Shown: positions 13,990-20,484 of the stretch, piece after piece | Position numbering within the stretch: the stretch's first letter is position 1 | Layout: the number at the start of each line of letters is the position of its first letter | Assembly (NCBI GenBank): GCA_947628285.1 | Contig: CANQZK010000002.1 | Span: 1 to 46,318 of the forward strand | Direction of reading: 5' to 3' | DNA from: an uncultured Muribaculaceae bacterium | Lineage (GTDB): Bacteria; Bacteroidota; Bacteroidia; Bacteroidales; Muribaculaceae | DNA: 46,318 nucleotides | Notes under the pieces: model-generated | The model's database searches: none | Told to the model about the DNA's origin: nothing | Seen by the model: the letters and a program-made list of their open reading frames with translations, nothing else | Program-made: the position numbers and the translations under genes

Positions 13990-14841
13990 TTATTCTGCGG
14001 TTATTACCAGTTCTTTGTCGGTGCTTACAAGCAGGTCTATGCGCTGGCTCTGCATCGGCATTACCTCGTTAATGCTTTCGGCGTTGTCTATGAAACAGGG
14101 GGCGTAAACGCCTTTATGCCTGCACATGGCATTTATTATGTCAATGCCAGCGTTTATGCGGTCGGCGTTGTTTAGGTCGCTGTATGGCACGCCACGCACG
14201 GTGCATTCGCATATCGGCTTTAATGCGCCGTTGATTTTGTGGTCAAACATGGTAAAGGTTACGAAGCTGAACAGGGCGTTGACCTTGCTTTCCAGTTCCT
14301 CTATCGTGCGCTCCAGCAGTGCCTCGGCTGTGTAGTCTTGCCCCTCCAGCTGCGACAGCTGTATGTTGAGCTGTTTTTCCTGCTGCTCCAGCTGGGCAAT
14401 GCGCTGCTGTTTGCTGGCTATGGTATTGCCGACCTGTGCCAGCGCGTTGAGCTGGTTGAGCTTTTCCTGTAGCTGCTGCTGGTCGGCCTGTAAGCCCTGC
14501 ACAGCTGCCTGTGTGTCGGCCTGCTCGACTTGCAGGGGCATTGTCGCCAGTTTGGCCTGTAGGCTGGCCAGCTGCTTGCCCAGCTCGCTGTAATCGCTGT
14601 CCTCGGCAATCCTTTCGGCAGGCTGCTTAATGGTTGTGGGGGCTGAGGCTTTGCCGTATGCCAGCTGTGCAGCGTCAAATGCCGCTGTAAGCTGGGCAAT
14701 TTTGCCACTGGCCTCGGCCTTGTCGCGCCGCTGTGCCTCCAGCAGGTTTGTAAGGTTATTTTTCTGCTCCGACAGCCCTTTGGCCTCTACCTCCATAGCA
14801 TCCAGCTTGCTGGCCTTATCGGCATTGAAATTGGCCAGCAT
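13990..14841 (-). CDS. Rad50/SbcC-like ATPase, C-terminal half (downstream of in-frame TGA)
   Basis: The 283 residues from the first in-frame Met hold the returning coiled coil ('NNLTNLLEAQRRDKAEASGKI' to about residue 205) and the C-terminal ATPase lobe, with a signature-like 'SDLNNADRINAGIDII' and Walker B 'APCFIDNAESI'. The frame is the same as that of the upstream half: only a TGA and 13 sense codons (PFEAEDVEAKKAQ) separate them. Alone it lacks Walker A. It would work only if joined by read-through or as a split two-chain enzyme. Otherwise the gene is a recent pseudogene. Confidence 0.85.
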   Translation of the reverse strand: MLANFNADKASKLDAMEVEAKGLSEQKNNLTNLLEAQRRDKAEASGKIAQLTAAFDAAQLAYGKASAPTTIKQPAERIAEDSDYSELGKQLASLQAKLATMPLQVEQADTQAAVQGLQADQQQLQEKLNQLNALAQVGNTIASKQQRIAQLEQQEKQLNIQLSQLEGQDYTAEALLERTIEELESKVNALFSFVTFTMFDHKINGALKPICECTVRGVPYSDLNNADRINAGIDIINAMCRHKGVYAPCFIDNAESINEVMPMQSQRIDLLVSTDKELVITAE

Positions 14842-14846
14842 TTGCG

Positions 14847-14883
14847 CCTTTTTGGCCTCTACGTCCTCGGCCTCAAAAGGTCA
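14847..14883 (-). promoter_or_regulatory. In-frame TGA followed at once by a stem-loop
   Basis: The TGA (14883-14881) follows the zinc-hook codons for CPTCG. The next bases on the minus strand form CCTTTT-ga-GGCC, an 11-base loop, then GGCC-a-AAAAGG: 6 plus 4 base pairs with a small internal bulge. TGA followed by C is a leaky stop context. The hairpin might promote read-through, but GGCC is common in this DNA, so the pairing may be chance. Confidence 0.5.
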
Positions 14884-16047
14884 GCCACAGGTGGGGCAAA
14901 TAAACTGGTCGGGGGAAAACTCCAGCGTGCTTTCGTCCACCTGCTGCCAGCGTGCCTTAAATTCATCAATAGCCCTATCCACTCGCTCCAGCAGTGTTTC
15001 GGTGTTGGCTATTGTGGTGGTTGCCGCCTTTACTTCCTGTTGGGCGATTGCCAGTGCCTTTTCGGCCATGCGCATTTCATCGCTGGCTGCTTGTACCTGC
15101 TGGCGCACCATGCCCATTTCAGCCGTATAAGCCTGCGTGTGCTTGCTGGTTATTTCGTTCATTTCGTCCTGCACCTTGGCTATTTGCTCGCGCACCTGCT
15201 GGCGTGCCGCCTGCTGGCTGGCCAGCTGGGCTTCCTGTGCCTTGCTTTGGTCGGCAATGGTTTCGGCTATTGCTTCGGCAATGCGCTTAATGGCCGCTTC
15301 GGTAGTCTTTATGTCGCCCTCTACCTGTTTCCAGTCCACAGGCTCGGCTGGTGTAATTTTGGCTATGTCGTTTTGCTGCTCGCTTATGCGTACAGGTATG
15401 CGCTCCAGCTCGTCCTTTATTTCTTTCATTTGGTAGCTTAAGTGCTGGCGGAACTTTTCGATGTTCTGCTCACCCATTATTTGCAGGAGGGCTTCAAATT
15501 CCTGCTTGCCCTGTGCCACGCTGGCAGGGCTTACTTCGCCGACCATTTGCGTAAGTATGCTGCGCTGCTGGTCTGCCTTTAGGCTTACAAAATAGGTGGG
15601 GCTGGTTATGGCCATAAACAGGCTTTCGCTGCACAGGCTGTTAATGTAGTCGTTGAAGTCGCGCTGGGTGTACAGCTGGCCGTTTACCATGTACGTTGTT
15701 GTGTGGCCTGTAAGCACCTTTTCGGCCACGCCGCGAGGCTTTGTCCATTTCTCGGTGTAGGTGCGAGTAATGGCTACCTGCTGGCCGTCCACCAGCAGCG
15801 TTACCGTTACTTCATGCTCCAGTTCGGGTATTACTTCGCCGTGCGCGTCTTTGGTCTTAATGCCAAAGTCGGCTTTGCCCTCGGTGTTTTTGCCAAACAA
15901 ACACCAGCGGAATGCATCGGCAATGGTTGTTTTGCCTGTACGGTTCGCGCCGTACACCTTTGTTACTGTGGGGCTAAATTCCACCACACGCTCGCCCTTT
16001 ACGCCTTTGAAGTTGCGCATTACGAGCTTTTGAATGATTATTTCCAT
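14881..16047 (-). CDS. Rad50/SbcC-like ATPase, N-terminal half ending at zinc hook
   Basis: A 388-residue N-terminal half of a Rad50/SbcC-type DNA-repair ATPase. It starts 'MEIIIQKLVMRNFKGVKGERVVEF', the typical RecF/Rad50 opening. Walker A is 'GANRTGKTTIADAFRW' near residue 34. A long coiled coil follows (about 200-370), ending at the hook 'FICPTCG', where the frame meets TGA. The homologous protein is one chain in which CPTCG is followed by Q or R and the second coil. The total with the downstream half would be about 685 residues. It presumably works with RecT and the MBL protein in phage recombination. Confidence 0.88.
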   Translation of the reverse strand: MEIIIQKLVMRNFKGVKGERVVEFSPTVTKVYGANRTGKTTIADAFRWCLFGKNTEGKADFGIKTKDAHGEVIPELEHEVTVTLLVDGQQVAITRTYTEKWTKPRGVAEKVLTGHTTTYMVNGQLYTQRDFNDYINSLCSESLFMAITSPTYFVSLKADQQRSILTQMVGEVSPASVAQGKQEFEALLQIMGEQNIEKFRQHLSYQMKEIKDELERIPVRISEQQNDIAKITPAEPVDWKQVEGDIKTTEAAIKRIAEAIAETIADQSKAQEAQLASQQAARQQVREQIAKVQDEMNEITSKHTQAYTAEMGMVRQQVQAASDEMRMAEKALAIAQQEVKAATTTIANTETLLERVDRAIDEFKARWQQVDESTLEFSPDQFICPTCG

Positions 16048-16052
16048 ATTGC

Positions 16053-16385
16053 TTATAAGTTTGTGCCCTTGAATATGTTATTGCGCACGGCTTCCTCGGC
16101 CATCAGGGCTTGCAGCAGCTGCGCTTTGCTATAGTGCAGGGGGCTGTTTTGGTGGTGTCCTCTGCGCACAGGCGTTACTGCGCCCTGTTGCACCTGCTGT
16201 GCCAGCCATGCCTCGCCATGCTCGCAACGCCTGCCAAATCGCGTGTCGTAAGCCTTTAGGAAAGCATACGCTTTACGCTGGCTCAACAGGTCGCTGGCTG
16301 GCTCCAGTATGGCAAAAGCCTGTGCTGCTCCGCACTGTGCCACGCCCTCCAAAAATGTGCGCACTTTGTACAGTTCGTTTTCCAT
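16053..16385 (-). CDS. Hypothetical phage protein
   Basis: From Met 16385 (MENELYKVRTFLEGVAQCGAAQ...) it has 110 residues, mostly helical, with 'QRKAYAFLKAYDTRFGRRCEHGEAW' and a C-terminal 'YSKAQLLQALMAEEA'. It is co-transcribed 5 bases upstream of the Rad50-like gene. I do not recognise the family. The longer track frame starts within the upstream gene and is less likely. Confidence 0.6.
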   Translation of the reverse strand: MENELYKVRTFLEGVAQCGAAQAFAILEPASDLLSQRKAYAFLKAYDTRFGRRCEHGEAWLAQQVQQGAVTPVRRGHHQNSPLHYSKAQLLQALMAEEAVRNNIFKGTNL

Positions 16386-16387
16386 GC

Positions 16388-16846
16388 TTAAGCCTTTGTG
16401 TCGTTGTCTATATCGCGCCATGCTGCTGCCAGTACAGGCGTGCGCTTTATGCTGTAGTAGCAGCCGCCCATTACGGCAAAGCAGGCTGCTTTTTGGGCTG
16501 CGAACCAGCCTATCGGCAGGCTGTCGTTTTCGCCTGCGAGTGCCATAAACGCCAGTATGGCCACCGACACAATTATGTACACGGCCACTTTGGCCAGCAG
16601 CATTTTCAGTCTATCCTTGCGCTCCAGTTTGTAGGCGTATTGCTCCACGCCCAGCAGCAGGGCTTCGTATTCTTTTACTGGCATACCGTAATATGCGTTT
16701 ACGGTGTTGCCGTCAACCTTTACCAGCACTTCGCCTTTTTTGATGTTGGCGACAGCCTGCACGCGCTTGCTGAATGTGTGGGTCATTGTGTTGTTGGCGG
16801 TGTTAAACTGGGTGTCCCAGTTGTAAGTCGGTTGTTTAGTTGCCAT
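16388..16846 (-). CDS. Membrane protein with two transmembrane segments
   Basis: From Met 16846 (MATKQPTYNWDTQF...) it has 152 residues; AAGCAAC precedes this start. The N-terminal 85 residues are soluble with 'KKGEVLVKVDGNTVNAYYG'. Two hydrophobic helices follow: about 89-106 ('VAVYIIVSVAILAFMALA') and about 115-132. The function is unknown. An inner-membrane protein made early could act in superinfection exclusion, but that is only a guess. Confidence 0.6.
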   Translation of the reverse strand: MATKQPTYNWDTQFNTANNTMTHTFSKRVQAVANIKKGEVLVKVDGNTVNAYYGMPVKEYEALLLGVEQYAYKLERKDRLKMLLAKVAVYIIVSVAILAFMALAGENDSLPIGWFAAQKAACFAVMGGCYYSIKRTPVLAAAWRDIDNDTKA

Positions 16847-16859
16847 GTTGCTTATGTAT

Positions 16860-17417
16860 TTAGTTGTTGGCGAATAGGTTATTTTCGGCTGCATAGCGGT
16901 TAAACTCGGCCATGCTGTGTACGCCCAGCTTGCGAAAACTGGCTTTTCGGTGGTTTGCTACAGTGTTGATGCTGATAAACAGGCGTTCTGCTATGTCGGT
17001 ATCGCTTACGCCCTCATAGCACAGGCGCATTACTTCCAGCTGGCGTTCGCTTAATTTGCTGTTGAATACAGGCTGGCACAGTATTTTGTCATACTTGCAC
17101 TCGCCGCGCAACGGACAACTTACAAACTCAAAGTGGAAATTACCGTTGCCGTCTACATCAATTTCGTTGTCATATACACCGAAATTGCATTTAATAAACC
17201 TGCGCACGGCCAAATAATCCCTGTAGCTTTTATTGGGCAATGTTTTACTGTATAGCTCCATAAGCGCATCATAAGCCTGTGGGTAATACTCGCGCACGGT
17301 GCTTAACATTGCCTGTATAAAGTCGTAGTCGGTTTCCTTAAGTTGTCGTTCAGCTTGGCCAACTTCGCGCAATGTTACCTCGCCCTCGGGCGTTGTGTAA
17401 AACTCTACCCCTCGCAT
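16860..17417 (-). CDS. LuxR-type helix-turn-helix regulator with Cys cluster
   Basis: A 185-residue protein. The C-terminal 60 residues are a LuxR/GerE HTH: 'LSERQLEVMRLCYEGVSDTDIAERL' and 'SINTVANHRKASFRKLGVHS'. Before it lies 'CPLRGECKYDKILC', three cysteines that may bind metal. No receiver or autoinducer-binding domain is visible. It is the second gene after the leftward early promoter and overlaps the upstream HTH gene by 13 bases, so it is likely an early phage regulator, perhaps of later transcription. Confidence 0.82.
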   Translation of the reverse strand: MRGVEFYTTPEGEVTLREVGQAERQLKETDYDFIQAMLSTVREYYPQAYDALMELYSKTLPNKSYRDYLAVRRFIKCNFGVYDNEIDVDGNGNFHFEFVSCPLRGECKYDKILCQPVFNSKLSERQLEVMRLCYEGVSDTDIAERLFISINTVANHRKASFRKLGVHSMAEFNRYAAENNLFANN

Positions 17418-17674
17418 ACTGGTGTAGGAAATAACTGTTCTTCACTATATCCCAGCCTTTCGGCTATTAGCTTGCGTTTCAACGCATCGGGTCGTTGTAC
17501 CCCTTGTATCCACATACGTACAGTTTGCTGGCTGCACATACATAGCTGCGCCATTTCCTCTACGAAAGCCTGCTTGGGGGCTTTTGGCGGTTCGGGCAAT
17601 GCCCGATACAGCTCGCCAAAGGTGGGGGCATAGTCCGCTGAGGTCATTTTTTCATCTTTTTTGCTGTTTGCCAT
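17405..17674 (-). CDS. Cro-like helix-turn-helix protein
   Basis: From Met 17674 (MANSKKDEKMTSAD...) it has 89 residues; the track's longer form would start about 6 bases after the predicted transcript start, so the shorter form is preferred. 'EEMAQLCMCSQQTVRMWIQGVQRP' is an XRE-type HTH in which Gln-Gln-Thr-Val-Arg is the recognition helix. It is the first leftward gene, divergent from the repressor-like gene, the position of cro. Confidence 0.7.
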   Translation of the reverse strand: MANSKKDEKMTSADYAPTFGELYRALPEPPKAPKQAFVEEMAQLCMCSQQTVRMWIQGVQRPDALKRKLIAERLGYSEEQLFPTPVCEG

Positions 17675-17749
17675 ATCGTTTTTGGTATTTTTGATGTATC
17701 TTTGCAGTGTTATTAGCTGTGAACGGGGCGTTATCAACTATTAACGCTG

Positions 17750-17781
17750 CAAATCTACAGCTAATTTTGATAAGTGCCAAA
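17750..17781 (-). promoter_or_regulatory. Leftward early promoter (PR-like)
   Basis: On the minus strand TTTG (17781-17778), a 20-base spacer and TAGATTTG (17757-17750) match the Bacteroidota promoter at both boxes. Transcription would start near 17743 and drive the whole leftward early operon. Confidence 0.7.
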
Positions 17782-17814
17782 TAATTTCACAAATATTTTT
17801 GCGTTGCATATCGC

Positions 17815-17822
17815 TAAATTTG
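17815..17822 (+). promoter_or_regulatory. Likely -7 element of the lysogeny operon promoter
   Basis: TAAATTTG matches TAnnTTTG, 34 bases before the repressor-like start. No well-spaced TTTG is present upstream, as would fit a promoter that needs an activator or is weak. It lies back-to-back with the leftward promoter, so a repressor bound between could control both. Confidence 0.5.
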
Positions 17823-17856
17823 ATGTATAACACGTAAATAACACCTGTAATGCTCT

Positions 17857-18375
17857 ATGAATGAGTTAGATACAATGCGCATTGCGCTTAAAAATTTTTT
17901 TGCCGACAAAGGTATGTCGCAAACCAAAATTGCCGAGCTGGTGGGTACATCACAGCAAACAGTGAGTGGACTGCTGTCTAACCGCAACTTTGGCAAACGC
18001 ACTGCGCAAAAGTGGTGTGAGGTGTTTGGGCTTAACCCAGCATGGCTTATAACAGGCGAGGGCGAAATGCTTATGGCCGACAAGGAGCGCAAAGCTGCGG
18101 AGGCCAGCGAACAGCCAGCCGATGCTACCGCACACGCGCCTATTACATCAAAAATGATTGTAGAGTTAGGAGCAAATGCTGTGGCCACACAAATACTGGA
18201 GCTGGTGCAGAATGGCGAACTGTACACCAAAACACAAGTGGCAAAGTTAGAGGACAAGATTGCCCAGCAGGAAAAAACGATAAACGAGCTTAACCGCGAA
18301 ATAGGCTCTCTACGCGCACAGCTGCACCAGTGCAACGTGCCAGCCAAAGAAACATTAAACAGCACCGAATTATGA
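17857..18375 (+). CDS. Phage repressor-like XRE/HTH protein with coiled-coil tail
   Basis: A 172-residue protein with an N-terminal HTH: 'GMSQTKIAELVGTSQQTVSGLLS' at about residues 19-41 and 'WCEVFGLNPAWLITGEGEML' at 53-72, the CI-type N-domain. The C-terminal half is a coiled coil ('VAKLEDKIAQQEKTINELNREIGSLRAQL' in outline) in place of the S24/LexA peptidase of lambda CI. It is the first gene of the rightward lysogeny operon, divergent from the Cro-like gene, and is the best candidate for the lysogenic repressor. Confidence 0.78.
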   Translation: MNELDTMRIALKNFFADKGMSQTKIAELVGTSQQTVSGLLSNRNFGKRTAQKWCEVFGLNPAWLITGEGEMLMADKERKAAEASEQPADATAHAPITSKMIVELGANAVATQILELVQNGELYTKTQVAKLEDKIAQQEKTINELNREIGSLRAQLHQCNVPAKETLNSTEL

Positions 18376-18614
18376 CAACACTATACACCACGGCCATAGA
18401 TGCCATTATGGGAGTGCTTGGGGCAATAGCACAAAAAAAGCCTGCCACAGGGGAAAACCTGCAACAGGCATTACTTAAGGTTGAAATCGCACTTGACAAC
18501 GCCAGCACCATGCCAGCAGCCCCAGCCGATGAAGTGGCACGGCTGCTGCACCTGCGCGAGCAGTTATTAACCGCCCAAAGATACAGCTACCATGCCCAGC
18601 CCTGCCAGTATTGA
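18372..18614 (+). CDS. Small hypothetical protein in lysogeny operon
   Basis: From Met 18372, overlapping the repressor stop as ATGA, it has 80 residues. It is Ala-rich and helical ('AIDAIMGVLGAIAQKK', 'EVARLLHLREQLLTAQ'). I do not recognise it. Translational coupling to the repressor gene suggests a linked role. The longer track frame begins within the upstream gene and is rejected. Confidence 0.55.
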   Translation: MTTLYTTAIDAIMGVLGAIAQKKPATGENLQQALLKVEIALDNASTMPAAPADEVARLLHLREQLLTAQRYSYHAQPCQY

Positions 18615-18927
18615 AGTTAACAGGGGCATTAAGGAAAGGTTTTACAAGGCCATTGTTGCCCTTATAGAAAAAAAGCTGTTAAGGGGTCGGCAAACTTACT
18701 GCAAGCTGTACGACATTGACAAACGCAATTTCTACTCACAGGAAAAGGATTTGCAGGAGGCCAAACTAAAACTGTACTGGCTTGTTCCGTTGGTGGAGCA
18801 TTACGGCATAAGCGCACACTGGCTGCTTACTGGGCAGGGGCGTATGTTTGAACCCAAAGCCCAGCGAAAGCAACGTGCCACCATGTACGACAGGGAAACA
18901 GGCTCGCCCACTACTGGGGAGCAGTAA
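18592..18927 (+). CDS. Second repressor-like protein
   Basis: A 111-residue protein whose C-terminal half, 'YWLVPLVEHYGISAHWLLTGQGRMF', matches the end of the CI-type N-domain, as in the repressor-like gene two positions upstream. The N-terminal half is basic and helical ('NRGIKERFYKAIVALIEKKLLRGRQTYCK') and may be a diverged HTH. It overlaps the preceding gene by 23 bases and converges with the integrase by 17 bases. It may be a corepressor or a modulator of the first protein. Confidence 0.6.
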   Translation: MPSPASIEVNRGIKERFYKAIVALIEKKLLRGRQTYCKLYDIDKRNFYSQEKDLQEAKLKLYWLVPLVEHYGISAHWLLTGQGRMFEPKAQRKQRATMYDRETGSPTTGEQ

Positions 18928-20176
18928 AGTTTACCAGCTCCAGCACACGCCTGTTCGCCTCGTCCTGCTGGCTGTAATCCTTATCAATGTAAATATCCGT
19001 AATGCGCATTTGCTCGTCTACATGATTTAAGGCTTCGTGTATGGTAGCCTTATCTATATTGGCCTTATTGCGTGCCAGTGTTGCCCATGTATGCCGCGCT
19101 GCGTAAAACTCCAAATCACTTATCTTTACGCTTTCCATTGCCCCTATTAGCTTAAGGCCGCGATTTATGTTGGTACACATGGTTTGATAGCTGGCATAAC
19201 GCCTGTGGAAGTTAAACACCCTTTCGCCAGTAGGGTCAAGGTATTTTTCTACCAAAGGGCGCACGCATGGCTCCACCTTAATACTTATCAGTGCTTCATC
19301 GGCTCGCCTGCTGCGTGTTTTCGTACGCTTATAGGTTATGCGCTCGCCGTCATAGTCCACGGCATTATACAGGTCAACATTATTCATGCCTATAAGGCCA
19401 AAAGACAGCAGGAATAAATCGCGTGCAGTGGTAATTCGGCTGTCCACTGTGTGGCCGTCTTTAACTTGCATTATGGCCTGTAGCTGTTCCACTGTTATAC
19501 TCCGCTTTCGTGTTATCGGGGGCTTTGGCACTTTGAACCGCTTAAAAGGGCTTAACGGTATGCGTATAATGCCTGCGTCCTCGTCATTATAACGCTCTTT
19601 CGCTTTGTTGTGCAGTATACGCACCGCGCCCAAATAAGAACTGGGGGCACGTTCCCCTTTTACCCTGTGGGGGCGTGCTGGCTCGTTTTTTATAAAGGTG
19701 CAAAATTCCTCCAGCAGTTTTACTGTAACCTCGCTTATGTCCAAATGGTCGCGCTTCAAAAAACGTTTAAGGGCTACGAGTGCAGACCTATAGTAACGGC
19801 CAGTACCTACTCGGCCGCAATCCAGCATCTCCTGTACTACCTGCTCGCCAAACTGTATAAAGTCCAGCCTAAATGCGCCATGTTGTTTTTCATAGCTGTT
19901 TATATACTCCAGCACCTCGTCAATTGTCATAACCTCCGCACGCACTTGCGGAATAGTTGCTGCGATGCGCTGGTAACGCTCAACCTCTTTTTTCAGCTGG
20001 TCAGCAATGGCCGCGTCCTTTACCTTTAGCCCACGTGTAAGGTCTTTGGCGGTAACGAATATGTTTGTAGGTATGTGCCGCTTCTGCCTGTTGTGGGTAA
20101 CTCTAATCTTTACGTTGTATGTGCCATCACTTTTGCGGTGGTGGGCATACACAACAGCTTTGAATGTTGTTGCCAT
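18911..20176 (-). CDS. Tyrosine integrase
   Basis: A 421-residue phage-type tyrosine recombinase of the Bacteroidota group. It has an N-terminal arm-binding domain ('KVRIRVTHNRQKRHIPTNIFV' type), a SAM-like core-binding domain ('FIQFGEQVVQEML... SALVALKRFLKR') and a catalytic domain from about 215. 'AARHTWAT' carries the HxxR box, 'LNHVDEQMRITDIYI' the second His region and catalytic Tyr. The position of the first catalytic Arg reads 'GLIGMNNVDL' with Asn, a known variant in this group. It lies beside a tRNA-Arg and a tRNA half, the attachment region. Confidence 0.94.
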   Translation of the reverse strand: MATTFKAVVYAHHRKSDGTYNVKIRVTHNRQKRHIPTNIFVTAKDLTRGLKVKDAAIADQLKKEVERYQRIAATIPQVRAEVMTIDEVLEYINSYEKQHGAFRLDFIQFGEQVVQEMLDCGRVGTGRYYRSALVALKRFLKRDHLDISEVTVKLLEEFCTFIKNEPARPHRVKGERAPSSYLGAVRILHNKAKERYNDEDAGIIRIPLSPFKRFKVPKPPITRKRSITVEQLQAIMQVKDGHTVDSRITTARDLFLLSFGLIGMNNVDLYNAVDYDGERITYKRTKTRSRRADEALISIKVEPCVRPLVEKYLDPTGERVFNFHRRYASYQTMCTNINRGLKLIGAMESVKISDLEFYAARHTWATLARNKANIDKATIHEALNHVDEQMRITDIYIDKDYSQQDEANRRVLELVNFTAPQ

Positions 20177-20251
20177 TATACTTTGTTACTGCGAATTAAC
20201 AATGCCAACTGTGGCCACATTCCTGTGGAACATTTGAACCACAATTTGCCG

Positions 20252-20259
20252 CAAAGTTA
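20252..20259 (-). promoter_or_regulatory. Likely -7 element of the integrase promoter
   Basis: TAACTTTG on the minus strand, 76 bases before the integrase start, matches TAnnTTTG. A TTTT run replaces TTTG around the -33 position. It lies just after the terminator that ends tRNA transcription, so the integrase likely has its own promoter. Confidence 0.45.
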
Positions 20260-20286
20260 GTTACAGGGGCTGAAAAGTGCGGAAAA

Positions 20287-20319
20287 AAGGGTTACTAACT
20301 TTTGAAAGTAGTAACCCTT
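20287..20319 (-). terminator. Rho-independent terminator after the tRNA-Arg
   Basis: An 11-bp perfect stem (AAGGGTTACTA with TAGTAACCCTT on the minus strand) is followed on that strand by a run of six T. It would end a leftward tRNA transcript 6 bases beyond the tRNA 3' end. Confidence 0.85.
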
Positions 20320-20324
20320 AAATG

Positions 20325-20396
20325 TACTCCCGAAGGGAATCGAACCCTTATCATTGGAACCGGAATCCAGTATTCTATCCATTGAACTACAGGAGC
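20325..20396 (-). tRNA. tRNA-Arg, anticodon CCG, probably carried by the element
   Basis: A full cloverleaf of 72 bases. The acceptor is GCTCCTG with CGGGAGT (two G-U pairs), the D arm GTTC/GAAT, the anticodon loop TTCCGGT (CCG, reads CGG = Arg, with G37) and the T arm AAGGG-TTCGATT-CCCTT. CCA is not encoded. The anticodon stem has one C27-A43 mismatch. It lies between the severed host tRNA half and the integrase, so it is probably element DNA that restores the lost tRNA. It has no promoter of its own that I can see; read-through from 20556-20587 is likely. Confidence 0.85.
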
Positions 20397-20433
20397 TTAC
20401 GATATTTTAGAGCCGAACAATCTCTTTTGTTCG

Positions 20434-20465
20434 TTTGGCCATATTAGCCTATTTTTGTAACTTTG
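20434..20465 (+). promoter_or_regulatory. Rightward promoter in the element's right end
   Basis: TTTG (20434-20437), 20 bases, TAACTTTG (20458-20465) match both Bacteroidota boxes exactly. Transcription from about 20472 would run antisense through the tRNA half and out into the host ung operon. Confidence 0.5.
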
Positions 20466-20484
20466 CCCGAAACGGGATAGTTGC

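Noticed and set aside
14881-14883. Selenocysteine insertion at the TGA of the Rad50-like gene
   Set aside because: A hairpin follows and its loop begins with G, as in bacterial SECIS elements, but the loop begins only 12 bases after the TGA, closer than usual; no selenoprotein genes are in view, and Q or R is the expected residue here. A mutation or plain read-through is simpler.
1-20324. Alternative genetic code (TGA as sense) in the prophage
   Set aside because: Several genes end with TGA overlapping the next start (folE, MBL protein, DUF4494, first repressor), and many others end with TAA, so TGA acts as a normal stop.
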